A stretch of 64,000 nt of DNA, from the NCBI GenBank assembly GCA_947475165.1, contig CANJLD010000010.1, positions 81,177-145,176 of the forward strand, given 5' to 3'. Positions 26,756-34,687 of this stretch are shown one piece after another. The position numbers and the translations under genes were made by a program. The number at the start of each line of letters is the position of its first letter. Position 1 is the first letter of the stretch. A model generated the notes under the pieces. It searched no databases, was not told the DNA's origin, and saw nothing but the letters and a program-made list of their open reading frames with translations. This DNA comes from Bacteroidota bacterium. GTDB lineage: Bacteria > Bacteroidota > Bacteroidia > Chitinophagales > LD1.

Positions 26756-26830
26756 GTGGGTTAAATGTAAAAATTTTTGTGGTGGGTTGGTCGTTCAGTC
26801 CCGCAGAGTCCCGAGGCGGTGACTCTGCGG
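26752..26830 (-). repeat. REP palindrome E plus conserved 5' UTR: right end of the lipoprotein cassette
   Basis: The palindrome lies at 26802-26829. The whole block matches 24481-24559 with two mismatches, one of them in the palindrome loop. Confidence 0.92.
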
Positions 26831-26845
26831 GGGGCTTTTTTATAA

Positions 26846-27535
26846 TTATCCCACCACCGGCCTCTGCGCCCACTTAAAAATAACCTTACCGGCAGTAAGC
26901 ACTAATGCAGTGCTTAAGCCAACAGTGCCGGCAATCATTCTTCCCTTTCCGTTCCATACATCGGCATTGCCCATGTTTGGAGCCTGTGCCTGTGCAAAGC
27001 CCGAGAAAGTGCCCACAAAAGCAGCGGTATTCCAGTGTGGTATATTAGCATAGTTAATAGCCGCATTGCTGTTAATATAAGTAGCCCAGGCGCCCGGTGC
27101 GGCAACTACGGCTTTCCAGTAAGCATCGCTTGCCTTGGCTAAACCAATAGCCCCGTAAATAGATGTTTTAGAAATAGTATTGATATCGCTTTGTGTTAGT
27201 TGCTCGGTGCAGGCATCAAAAAAATCGCCCATGCTGTCAATGCTTTGTTCTTTAATACCGCAAAACACTGCATCTATCATAGCAGCTTCGCTGCCATCAA
27301 AATTAAGGTTCTGTGCATTTTTTGAATTTACATAATCGTTTACACTGTTGGCCATAGCAATGACAATAAACGGCAGTTCGTCCGGTGGCTCGGGTAAGGC
27401 AGCTAAATAAGCCTCTATAGTAGCGCTAAGGTCATCGTAAGTAGGGCTGCCGGGCAGGTTGGCTATAATATAGTCTAAGCCATCGGTAAATAAAGTATCG
27501 CCTTGTTTGTAAGGGTTTAAAACGGGAATTGCCAT
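26846..27535 (-). CDS. Unrecognised Ala/Asn-rich protein with C-terminal membrane helix
   Basis: A 229-residue protein without a signal peptide. Residues 1-60 are acidic and proline-containing (LPGSPTYDDLSATIEAYLAALPEPPDE). Residues 60-195 are helical and alanine-rich, with a distinctive AAFVGTFSGFAQAQAPNMG segment. Residues 200-222 (MIAGTVGLSTALVLTAGKVIF) form a hydrophobic helix close to the C-terminus. I do not know the family. It is separated from the next gene on the same strand (27896-28543) by the 42-bp array 2, which therefore lies in the leader or promoter region of this gene. Confidence 0.5.
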   Translation of the reverse strand: MAIPVLNPYKQGDTLFTDGLDYIIANLPGSPTYDDLSATIEAYLAALPEPPDELPFIVIAMANSVNDYVNSKNAQNLNFDGSEAAMIDAVFCGIKEQSIDSMGDFFDACTEQLTQSDINTISKTSIYGAIGLAKASDAYWKAVVAAPGAWATYINSNAAINYANIPHWNTAAFVGTFSGFAQAQAPNMGNADVWNGKGRMIAGTVGLSTALVLTAGKVIFKWAQRPVVG

Positions 27536-27605
27536 GTGTTGAAATTTATAGGTTTAAAAATTTACTTCCTGCCGGTATTAACCGGTTTGCCGTTCGAAAA
27601 TTCAC

Positions 27606-27890
27606 GGAATACATCGTGTAATTCCTGTTTTCATCTCAATCATTCCCGGAATACATGCTGTAATTCCTGTTTTCATCTCAGTCATTCCCGGAATACAGGC
27701 TGTAATTCCTGTTTTCATCTCAATCATTCCCGGAATACACACTGTAATTCCTGTTTTCATCTCAATCATTCCCGGAATACATGCTGTAATTCCTGTTTTC
27801 ATCTCAATCATTCCCGGAATACATGCTGTAATTCCTGTTTTTAGTCAACTAATTCCCGGTTTAATTGCAGTAGAAACAGGAATACTTTCA
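27606..27890. repeat. 42-bp tandem array 2, with an internal 21-bp half-period
   Basis: Seven unit positions exactly 42 bases apart (GGAATAC at 27606, 27648, 27690, 27732, 27774 and 27816; a degenerate GGT at 27858). Each unit has the palindrome ATTCCCGGAAT in one half and AATTCCTG in the other, 21 bases later, so ATTCC recurs every 21 bases. There are no unique spacers and no Cas genes. The frames 27536-27844 (+) and 27602-27811 (-) are the repeat translated. Confidence 0.92.
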
Positions 27891-27895
27891 TTCAG

Positions 27896-28543
27896 TCAGG
27901 CTACTAATACTAATACTACCTGCGAGTAGGGCGGCACACCCGTATCTTTATTAGTAATTACCTGCTTGCGGCAGTAAATTTTAGTGCCGGGCACTGCACC
28001 GCTTACCCAGTTAACACTGCTGCGGGTAGATACCACAGCGGTGGTAAAATTGATGCCGTTGCTGCTGGTTTGAAAAATGTAAGAAGCAACTATCCCCTTA
28101 TCGGCAGCCTTAGAGGTAAAGCGCAGCATACCTTGTGTATTAACTACATTAGTTACGGCAAAATCGGGCTTTACCCTAGCGTTAGTAGTTTTTACCCGCA
28201 TTCCGCAGCCTTGAATAATCTGACGCGATGCTTCTTCGTTTGCTGCACTATCTGAAGCTAACTGCACTTCGGCTTTAAGCATGTTAGCATCGTTTACTAC
28301 TGCTGCCAGCGAAATGTCGCGCGTAGCAGCTGTGCCTTCGGCACGGGTGCCTGCTGCGGCTTCATCGGCAACTAAGGTGGCAATGCGCCCGTTAATAGCG
28401 GTAACCACACCCGCTGCAAGGGTAATATAAGTGTTGCCCGGTGCGGTAGTCAGTTTAAGCATAAGTTCGTGCATATCGCTTATAAACTGAGGAACTTTGC
28501 GCGAAATGGCGAATACTGCAATAATTCGTTTTTTGTAAGCCAT
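27896..28543 (-). CDS. Unrecognised helical-bundle plus FN3-like protein
   Basis: A 215-residue protein. Residues 15-120 look like long amphipathic helices rich in alanine (VADEAAAGTRAEGTAATRDISLAA), and residues 125-215 form a fibronectin-III-like sandwich (ASYIFQTSSNGINFTTAVVSTRSSVNWVSG ... GTKIYCRKQVI). There is no signal peptide or sorting domain, so if it is exported it uses some other route. It faces the XRE regulator across a 314-base region that contains repeated GGTTGT half-sites. The overall build resembles the 44583-45569 product, which also lies beside a phased array and a small HTH gene. Confidence 0.55.
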   Translation of the reverse strand: MAYKKRIIAVFAISRKVPQFISDMHELMLKLTTAPGNTYITLAAGVVTAINGRIATLVADEAAAGTRAEGTAATRDISLAAVVNDANMLKAEVQLASDSAANEEASRQIIQGCGMRVKTTNARVKPDFAVTNVVNTQGMLRFTSKAADKGIVASYIFQTSSNGINFTTAVVSTRSSVNWVSGAVPGTKIYCRKQVITNKDTGVPPYSQVVLVLVA

Positions 28544-28857
28544 GATGTTTTGTTTTTAGGTGATGAAATAATGAGGGCAAACATACAGGCGCAGGCAGAC
28601 CTCTGAAAGTTTTTACGGTTGTGCCGTGAAACCAAAACGGTTGTTTCGTGAAACCGTTTTTGGAACATTTTGGGAACCTGACTAAGAAAGGCTTAAAACA
28701 GGCGTTTTACCAATGTCACAGAATTGTCATTTTTTTAAGAAAACCCGAATATTTTCCTTTTCTATTATAAAATTTACAACCACAATCAGCGTTTTTACAA
28801 CCAAACAGGTTGTAAAACCCGGAACCATTATTTATAAAACCCCCTAAATAACCGGTT
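28544..28857. promoter_or_regulatory. Divergent control region with phased GGTTGT/ACAACC half-sites
   Basis: This 314-base gap separates a minus-strand gene from the plus-strand XRE gene. It holds TTTACAACC at 28773-28781 and again 21 bases on at 28794-28802, the latter making a perfect 10-bp inverted repeat with GGTTGTAAAA at 28808-28817 (5-base spacer). On the other gene's side, GGTTGT occurs at 28617 and 28639 (22 bases apart), followed by CGTGAAAC at 28625 and 28647. AAAACGGTT/AACCGTTTT also forms a hairpin there. The sites suggest operators, most simply for the XRE protein acting on both genes. Confidence 0.5.
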
Positions 28858-29208
28858 ATGTATGCAAACGAAAACCTTCGCAATTGGCGTTTAACCCGAG
28901 GCTATAAACAATATTATATGGGCAAGCAGGTAGGCATAACCGCACAGGCTTACGGCAAAATAGAACGGGCAGAAAGCCAGCTTACCAAAGAGGCAGCCAT
29001 TAAATTTGCCCTCGCGCTTGATATACCTTTAGAGGAAATTTATATTGGCGAAGGCAGTGTTGCTAAAGAAAAAACCCTGACCCCAAAAGAGGCAGAGCTT
29101 TACGAAAAACTAATGCAGGAAAAAGACGAACGGATAAAAGATAAAGACAAAGTAATTGCCTTACAGGAAATTATAATACAGGAAAGAGAGAAGAAGAAAA
29201 AGAGGTAA
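28858..29208 (+). CDS. XRE-family HTH regulator with coiled-coil tail
   Basis: A 116-residue protein. Residues 5-62 are a Cro/CI-type helix-turn-helix (LRNWRLTRGYKQYYMGKQVGITAQAYGKIERAESQLTKEAAIKFALALDI, seen in segments). The recognition helix lies around TAQAYGKIE. Residues 78-116 are a charged coiled coil (EAELYEKLMQEKDERIKDKDK) suited to dimerisation. No toxin or antitoxin partner is adjacent. It probably binds the phased half-sites directly upstream and regulates itself and the divergent gene; that is inference from position. Confidence 0.75.
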   Translation: MYANENLRNWRLTRGYKQYYMGKQVGITAQAYGKIERAESQLTKEAAIKFALALDIPLEEIYIGEGSVAKEKTLTPKEAELYEKLMQEKDERIKDKDKVIALQEIIIQEREKKKKR

Positions 29209-29214
29209 CTGCTT

Positions 29215-29958
29215 TTACTTTACCATGCTAAGCATAAACACATAATCATGACTTACGTATTTTTGGCCTTCGCGCTCAAAATTTACCTGGCTGGCAATAT
29301 TATGCAGACGGGCAGAACCGGTGGCGTAGCGGCAGCCGCCTTCTTTCATGGCGCGCTGCAGGTAGCGGGCTATATTGGTAAACAAATGTTTTTGCCGGTG
29401 TTGCGGAAGTAAACCTATATAAGGAGTGTAAGAGTTTTCGCCTTTAAATTCGGTAGCCGCACAGCCTATAAATGCTCCGTTTAGTTTTATGAGCCAACCG
29501 CGTTTGGCGGGGTTGCCCTGCCCAAAATAATTAGTGGCAATGTGGTTGGCAAAATTTTCTATCTGCAATTCTATTGGAAAATATTTCTCCAGCATTTCGT
29601 TTCTGAAAAACCCCATCGGCACTTCGGTGTAACTGTCTTTTACCAGCTGTTTCATTTGCTCCTGCTGCCTGCCATTGCAGGGTATAAATTCCATTTCGGG
29701 AAGTTCTAAAGGCGGCACTTCGTATGTATGTAAATCGAGATTGTATAACCGGTGAATATCGAGCAGGTGAAAAGGAAAGCCTATGCGGTTTAGTAAAACA
29801 AAAAGGTCGTCACCGGGGTTCAGAATTTTTAAGCGGACAAAATCAAATTGCTCTTCTATAATTTGCTGGCGAAGTACTTCCGGGTTTTGCAATACCCCTT
29901 CGTACCGCCCGAACTTTATGTGGAAGAGTTTGCTTTCGTTTTCAGAATGAATAATCAT
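29215..29958 (-). CDS. GNAT-family acetyltransferase
   Basis: A 247-residue protein. The last 120 residues fit the GNAT fold: GWLIKLNGAFIGCAATEF (strands 2-4), YTPYIGLLPQHRQKHLFTNIARYLQRAM, where the Q/R-x-x-x-H/G loop is the acetyl-CoA pyrophosphate site, then SARLHNIASQVNFEREGQKY. The first 120 residues resemble an N-terminal half of double-GNAT proteins but lack a clear CoA loop. Substrate unknown. Convergent with the XRE gene, six bases apart. Confidence 0.65.
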   Translation of the reverse strand: MIIHSENESKLFHIKFGRYEGVLQNPEVLRQQIIEEQFDFVRLKILNPGDDLFVLLNRIGFPFHLLDIHRLYNLDLHTYEVPPLELPEMEFIPCNGRQQEQMKQLVKDSYTEVPMGFFRNEMLEKYFPIELQIENFANHIATNYFGQGNPAKRGWLIKLNGAFIGCAATEFKGENSYTPYIGLLPQHRQKHLFTNIARYLQRAMKEGGCRYATGSARLHNIASQVNFEREGQKYVSHDYVFMLSMVK

Positions 29959-30016
29959 CAGCCACTAATTACACGAATTAAATACAAATTGAAATTACCT
30001 TAACTCCGAAAGGCTT

Positions 30017-30109
30017 TTTGTCATTCCGAACGTAGGCTTTGCGAAGTGAGGAATCTTGTATTTCATTGGTAAACAAAATACAAGATACCTCGTTCCTCGG
30101 TATGACAAA
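30017..30109. repeat. 93-bp imperfect inverted repeat (miniature element, family 3)
   Basis: TTTGTCATTCCGA on the left pairs with TCGGTATGACAAA on the right, with inner pairs CTTGTATTT/AAATACAAG. It lies between the divergent GNAT gene and the dapF stop. It looks like a non-autonomous palindromic element of the kind scattered in Bacteroidota genomes. One copy in the window. Confidence 0.75.
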
Positions 30110-30160
30110 GCGCTTTTTTGCTGTCTTCCGAATAACTCTGGTTCAAACCCTTTCGGGGTT

Positions 30161-30940
30161 TTATATCTCCACCGTTCCTTCAAAAACCTTTTCAGCCGGA
30201 CCCACCAGGTAAATATTCCGGTAGCCTCTGCCTGACGGCTCAAATTTTATCAGCAATTTACCACCGGGGGTTTCAATGTTCACTTCGTTCATCAGCGTTC
30301 CGCTTTTTGAAGCCAAAGCCAGCGCACTTGCCACCACACCGGTGCCGCAGCTTAGTGTTTCGCCCTCTACTCCTCTTTCGTAGGTGCGCACAAACAATTC
30401 GTTACTGCTTTTCTTTTCTGCAAAATTTACGTTGATGCCTTCGGCAGCAAATCTCTCCGAGTAACGAATTTTCTGCGCCTCCTCTACTACTTTCAAATTA
30501 CTTACTCCGTTTACAAACTGAACATAATGTGGCGAACCGGTGTTCAGCACATAATCGCTGTTATAGTTTTCTATCGCCTCCACATCTTTCATTTTAAGCG
30601 ATACAACGCCATTGCTCAAAATTTCGCCTTCGTGCTCGCCATCTATTGCCGTAAATTTACAACGGGCAGAAATTAAACCCAAATCATGCGCAAATTGAAT
30701 CAGACATCTTCCACCATTTCCGCACATCGAGCTTTCGTTTCCATCGCTGTTGAAATACACCATCTCAAAATCATAACCCGCTTTGTTTTGCAGGTAAATA
30801 AGTCCATCGCCCCCAATACCAAATCTGCGGTTACACAATTTTTCGATGGTGGCGCGTTCATTAGTTAAACCGGAGGTGCGATTGTCAATCATCACAAAAT
30901 CGTTTCCGGTGCCCTGGTATTTATAGAATTTAACGAGCAT
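30161..30940 (-). CDS. dapF: Diaminopimelate epimerase
   Basis: A 259-residue PLP-independent racemase converting LL- to meso-diaminopimelate for lysine and peptidoglycan. The two catalytic cysteines are C73 in SSMCGNGGRC and C198 in ETLSCGTGVVA. Substrate loops GTGNDF (residues 10-15) and TYERGVEGE are in place. It is slightly shorter than the E. coli enzyme (274) but complete at both ends. It is divergent from htrA. Confidence 0.94.
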   Translation of the reverse strand: MLVKFYKYQGTGNDFVMIDNRTSGLTNERATIEKLCNRRFGIGGDGLIYLQNKAGYDFEMVYFNSDGNESSMCGNGGRCLIQFAHDLGLISARCKFTAIDGEHEGEILSNGVVSLKMKDVEAIENYNSDYVLNTGSPHYVQFVNGVSNLKVVEEAQKIRYSERFAAEGINVNFAEKKSSNELFVRTYERGVEGETLSCGTGVVASALALASKSGTLMNEVNIETPGGKLLIKFEPSGRGYRNIYLVGPAEKVFEGTVEI

Positions 30941-30952
30941 TAAGTATAAGTG

Positions 30953-31014
30953 TTAAAACGTTTTAATTCAAGTAACTTTAGCTTGCAAAATTCATTGAAT
31001 AGGAAATAAATTTG
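30953..31014 (+). promoter_or_regulatory. Palindrome and probable promoter upstream of htrA
   Basis: A perfect 14-base palindrome TTAAAACGTTTTAA (30953-30966) lies in the divergent dapF/htrA gap. A -7 element TAAATTTG (31007-31014) matches TAnnTTTG, with a weak -33 (CTTG, 30982-30985) 21 bases upstream. The palindrome could be an operator or chance AT-rich symmetry. Confidence 0.45.
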
Positions 31015-31063
31015 TGCTGCAATCGTTTTCAAGTTCAAAGCATAAAAATAAAAATCAAAAAAT

Positions 31064-32557
31064 ATGAGTATCAGAAAAATCGGATTCACCGCCTTTGTTG
31101 CCTTCGTAAGCGCCTTTGCCGCTGTAGCAACATTCAATTATTTCGGCTTTAACAAGCAACAGGTTTCTATAGTTGAAGGAACTCCTGCAAAGTTTGCCGC
31201 CTATGAAAAAAGCAACACTTCGCAGCCTATCGATTTTCGGTATGCGGCCGCTACATCTACACCGAGTGTAGTGCATATCAAATCTACCTTTAAAGCCGAA
31301 AGAGTAACTTCTAATGGTTACCAAGACCCTTTTCAGGATTTGTTTGGCAACGATTTCTATAAATATTTTCATGGACAAAATCCATATAAACCACAAGCTC
31401 AGGTAGCCACCGGTTCCGGTGTAATTGTTTCTAAAGACGGGTATATAGTAACCAACAATCACGTAGTAGAAAATGCCGATGAGGTAGAGGTGATGATGAG
31501 CAATAACAAAAGTTATAAAGCAAAAATTATAGGCCGCGATGCCGATACCGATTTGGCTCTCGTAAAAATAGAAGCCAGCGAACTACCGGCTATTGATTTT
31601 GCCAATTCAGATTCTGTGTTGATTGGCGAATGGGTAATGGCAGTGGGTAATCCTTTTAATTTGGAATCAACAGTTACAGCAGGTATTGTAAGTGCCAAAA
31701 GCAGAAACATAAATCTGTTAGGTAATCAGGAACAGAAACAAAACAACACTGCTATCGAATCGTTTATTCAAACAGATGCTGCTGTGAATCCCGGCAACAG
31801 CGGTGGAGCTTTAGTAAATGTAAATGGTGAGCTAGTGGGTATCAATACCGCTATTGCTTCGCCTACCGGTACGTATGCCGGTTATTCGTTTGCGGTTCCA
31901 TCAAACATTGTAAAGAAGGTAATTTTCGATTTAAAGAAATTCGGAATAAGTCAGCGCGGATTTTTGGGTGTATCTATCCGCACTATGGATGATAAAACCG
32001 CTAAAGAAGTCGGCTTCGATAAACCTTACGGGGTGTATGTAGATGGAGTGAACAAAGGCTCTGCTGCCGAAGAATCGGGCTTAAGAAATAAAGATGTGAT
32101 TACTAAAATTAACGGTGTAAAGGTAAACTCATCACCGGAGTTGCAGGAGCAGGTTGCGCGCTATAGCCCCGGTGATAAATTAGAGGTAGAAGTTATACGC
32201 GATGGAAAAACTTCCTCAATCAATGTAACGCTCAAGAACAAATACAACACCGTAGCACAAATTGATAACACCAAAGATATTCTGAACGTATTGGGCATAA
32301 AGGTTGAAAATCTTTCTGCCGGAGAATTAAGAAACTTAGGTGTGCAGGGTGGAGTAAAAGTAACTGACCTTCAAAACGGAAAGCTTTTAGAGTTTACCGA
32401 TATTAAAAAGGGATTTGTAATAACCCAGATTGACGACCAACCGGTAAACAATGTAGACGACTTTGTAAATATGCTGAAAGAGAAAAATGGGAAAGTGTTG
32501 ATAGAAGGAATTTATCCGAACAAGCCAATGAGTTACTTGTATGCGTTTAGGATGTAA
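31064..32557 (+). CDS. htrA: DegP/HtrA-type periplasmic serine protease
   Basis: A 497-residue Do-family protease with an N-terminal signal-anchor helix (residues 7-25). The trypsin-like domain has the triad H133 (TNNHVVENA), D163 (DADTDLALVK) and S246 (VNPGNSGGAL). The first PDZ domain (about 285-380) carries GFLGVSIRTMD and GSAAEESGLRNKDVITKING. A second, more divergent PDZ (about 400-490) has GFVITQIDDQPVNNVDDFVNML. It degrades or refolds misfolded envelope proteins under stress. The loop before the active site (residues 75-117) is long and Q/N/F-rich. It has its own promoter and a strong terminator. Confidence 0.92.
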   Translation: MSIRKIGFTAFVAFVSAFAAVATFNYFGFNKQQVSIVEGTPAKFAAYEKSNTSQPIDFRYAAATSTPSVVHIKSTFKAERVTSNGYQDPFQDLFGNDFYKYFHGQNPYKPQAQVATGSGVIVSKDGYIVTNNHVVENADEVEVMMSNNKSYKAKIIGRDADTDLALVKIEASELPAIDFANSDSVLIGEWVMAVGNPFNLESTVTAGIVSAKSRNINLLGNQEQKQNNTAIESFIQTDAAVNPGNSGGALVNVNGELVGINTAIASPTGTYAGYSFAVPSNIVKKVIFDLKKFGISQRGFLGVSIRTMDDKTAKEVGFDKPYGVYVDGVNKGSAAEESGLRNKDVITKINGVKVNSSPELQEQVARYSPGDKLEVEVIRDGKTSSINVTLKNKYNTVAQIDNTKDILNVLGIKVENLSAGELRNLGVQGGVKVTDLQNGKLLEFTDIKKGFVITQIDDQPVNNVDDFVNMLKEKNGKVLIEGIYPNKPMSYLYAFRM

Positions 32558-32668
32558 ACCCCCAACCCCCTAAAGGGGGCTTAAATGCAAACAGCCGATG
32601 AAGTCTTCATCGGCTGTTTGCATTTTGTATTGGCTGTTAAGTCCCCTTTAGGGGATTTAGGGGTTAAA
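32557..32668. repeat. Nested inverted repeats between convergent genes, including a terminator
   Basis: The inner part (32583-32625) is a 21-bp stem built on ATGCAAACAGCCGATGAAG with almost no loop, a bidirectional terminator. Outside it, CCCCCTAAAGGGGGCTTA on the left pairs with TAAGTCCCCTTTAGGGG on the right, and each of those is a small hairpin itself. The whole 110-base block separates htrA from the minus-strand gene. Confidence 0.8.
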
Positions 32669-33490
32669 AACATCAGTAAGCACCTGGTTTATCTCCCACC
32701 AACTATCAATGTATTTACTGCGCGAAAGATTAAATTCTATAACAGTATTTTCTATTCTAAATTTCTTTCCTTTTTCGGTTTGTGTTTTATAGCTCACGTT
32801 GCAAACCACATGAGCAACGCCTTCTTCTTTATCAATGTCAACTTTTACTAAATCGTATTGGTCGAGTTTAACATTGTGATGCTTGCTCCAAAAATCTTCA
32901 ATCTTTTCGCGCAGTTCTTCCACTTCCATCGAAAGTCCGATGCCGTCTTTCATTTCTTCGCTGTAATGGTCATCGAAAAAAACATGTCCGCGGTTAAAAA
33001 TGGACTGTAAGCAATAGAATACTGCCGTACGCACATCATACTCAGGGTTCGGATAAAACTCTTCGTAAATAAACTGGTTCACCCAGCCGCGCACTTTTAC
33101 ATCTTCTATCTCATGTTTGAATAATTCTTCTGTTATAAATCGGTACACTTCGCGTTTAGAAGTTTCTGCTAATACACTTAGCGATACGTAGTTTTTATCC
33201 ATCAACTTCGTCAATCTCTTTAACTCTTTCTCCACTTCTTTATCGCTTAAATCGTTTACGTGGTTGTATTCGGGCTCGCCAATAAACTTGTAAACCGTAG
33301 TAACTTTCGAGTGGTCATGCAGTTTATGAAAACTCATCACTTGTTTCAGAAACTGATTCTCTACATCGGGCGGCAAACCTTCACCGCCCATAAAATCGCC
33401 ACCAAACTCAGCCATCATTTTCAGCTTCAGTAATTCATTTTCGGTATTCAGTTCTTCCGGAGTTTTTTTATCGCGCTTTTTCTTAGCCAT
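32657..33490 (-). CDS. Conserved cytosolic protein of unknown function
   Basis: The start is taken at MAKKKRDKKTPEEL (33490); the eight upstream residues are not conserved-looking. The 277-residue product is charged and soluble, with helices through residue 180 (DKEVEKELKRLTKLMDKNYVSL, VYRFITEELFKHEIEDVKVRGWVNQFIYEEFYPNPEYD). The end is beta-rich and resembles a small NTF2-like or cystatin-like fold (FRIENTVIEFNLSRSKYIDSWWEINQVLTDVFNP). I recognise no catalytic motif. It probably overlaps the control region of the kinase gene that starts 78 bases away on the other strand. Confidence 0.6.
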   Translation of the reverse strand: MAKKKRDKKTPEELNTENELLKLKMMAEFGGDFMGGEGLPPDVENQFLKQVMSFHKLHDHSKVTTVYKFIGEPEYNHVNDLSDKEVEKELKRLTKLMDKNYVSLSVLAETSKREVYRFITEELFKHEIEDVKVRGWVNQFIYEEFYPNPEYDVRTAVFYCLQSIFNRGHVFFDDHYSEEMKDGIGLSMEVEELREKIEDFWSKHHNVKLDQYDLVKVDIDKEEGVAHVVCNVSYKTQTEKGKKFRIENTVIEFNLSRSKYIDSWWEINQVLTDVFNP

Positions 33491-33518
33491 AAATTGAAAA
33501 TAATAATTTCTCAAATTC

Positions 33519-33541
33519 CTGCCTGTCTGGCAGGCAGGCAG
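33519..33541. repeat. Short GC-rich palindrome
   Basis: CCTGCCTGTCTGGCAGGCAGG-type hairpin: arms of about eight bases (CTGCCTGT/GGCAGGCAG) at 33519-33541, between divergent genes. Similar palindromes are scattered in Bacteroidota intergenic DNA. One copy in this window. Confidence 0.7.
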
Positions 33542-33568
33542 AATTCTAAATTCGAATATCTTTATCGC

Positions 33569-34567
33569 ATGTTCAGAAAATTTTTCTCACCCGGTCCATT
33601 CAAAACGTTTTACCTGGTGTTTACTTACATTCTTGCTTTTTCGCTTTGGTGGGCTTACCTTTTATACGCTAAAAACGAAACGGCTTTTAATGAAAAAATA
33701 GAACTGTATAAAATCAATTTCGAGAAAATAAATCCAGGTGTTGACTATAATTCATCAAAGCAATACACTGATATTATATCCAAATATCACCGGCAAAAAT
33801 TTATGATTATTACCGAAGGCGGTGTATTCATCCTCCTTCTTTTGCTAGGATTACTAAGAGTGCGGAAAGTCTTTTTGCGAGAAATGGAATTGGCAGCACA
33901 ACAGCGCAATTTCCTGCTTTCTATTACGCACGAATTAAAATCTCCACTGGCTACCATTAAACTCTCCCTGCAAACTTTAACTAAACGGAAATTAGAGGCC
34001 GAGCAATCGGAAAAACTAATCGGCAATTCACTCCTTGACCTTGACCGACTTGAATCGTTGGTTGACAATATCCTGTTCGCTGCTAAAATTGAACGCGAAG
34101 AACCTGGTCTTTCAAGCGATGAAATAAATATTTCGGAAATTGTTCGCTCAGTAGCCGACAGGTTTTCTCAAAACAAAAAGGAAATTGTTATAAGTGAAGA
34201 AATTAAAAACGATGTGTATTTAAATGCAGATACACTCGCCTTTACTTCTGTAGTAATTAACCTGATAGAAAACGCTATCAAATACTCACCGGAGCAAACA
34301 GAAATAAAAGTAACCTTGATAGAGGATGAAGATAATGTTTTGCTTTCAGTTGCCGATAGTGGAATTGGAATAAGCGATGAAGACAAAAGCAAAGTGTTTG
34401 AAAAATTTTACCGCGTAGGAAACGAAGACACGCGCAAAACGAAAGGCACAGGTTTAGGCTTATACATTGTAAAACGGGTAGTAGAAATTTTCAAAGGCGA
34501 AATTTCTATTGCCGATAATTCGCCTAAAGGAACGGTTTTTAATCTTCGTTTTGCTAAGGCGAAATGA
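33569..34567 (+). CDS. Sensor histidine kinase
   Basis: The start is taken at ATG 33569 (MFRKFFSPGPFKTFY); the longer open frame upstream only reads through the palindrome at 33519. Of 332 residues, the first 110 hold two membrane helices around a short periplasmic loop of about 50 residues. Then come the HisKA box SITHELKSPLATIKL and the ATPase boxes NLIENAIKYSP (N), VADSGIGIS (G1), FEKFYR (F) and GTGLGLYIVK (G2). The small external loop suggests sensing within the membrane or through a partner. The response regulator follows 120 bases later. Confidence 0.9.
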   Translation: MFRKFFSPGPFKTFYLVFTYILAFSLWWAYLLYAKNETAFNEKIELYKINFEKINPGVDYNSSKQYTDIISKYHRQKFMIITEGGVFILLLLLGLLRVRKVFLREMELAAQQRNFLLSITHELKSPLATIKLSLQTLTKRKLEAEQSEKLIGNSLLDLDRLESLVDNILFAAKIEREEPGLSSDEINISEIVRSVADRFSQNKKEIVISEEIKNDVYLNADTLAFTSVVINLIENAIKYSPEQTEIKVTLIEDEDNVLLSVADSGIGISDEDKSKVFEKFYRVGNEDTRKTKGTGLGLYIVKRVVEIFKGEISIADNSPKGTVFNLRFAKAK

Positions 34568-34687
34568 AATTCGGTCTACAAACTATTTTTCATCAACCCC
34601 GTTTTTTTACAATTCTGTGACACTTCTTATTTTTTTTCATCGTAAAATTATGCCATCAAATTATCTCACTTCTTAAACCACTGAGTT

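Noticed and set aside
23900..26830. Conventional composite transposon
   Set aside because: There is one transposase gene only, no target-site duplications are visible at the outer edges, and RAYT chemistry does not generate them; the paired-cassette reading fits better.
27536..27844. Cysteine-rich repeat protein (HSRNTCCNSCFHLN units) over array 2
   Set aside because: Same cause as above; the opposite strand also stays open, and the palindromic DNA unit explains the pattern.
28858..29208. Toxin-antitoxin or phage repressor role for the XRE protein
   Set aside because: No toxin-sized partner overlaps or adjoins it, and there are no phage structural genes, integrase or att-like direct repeats near it.
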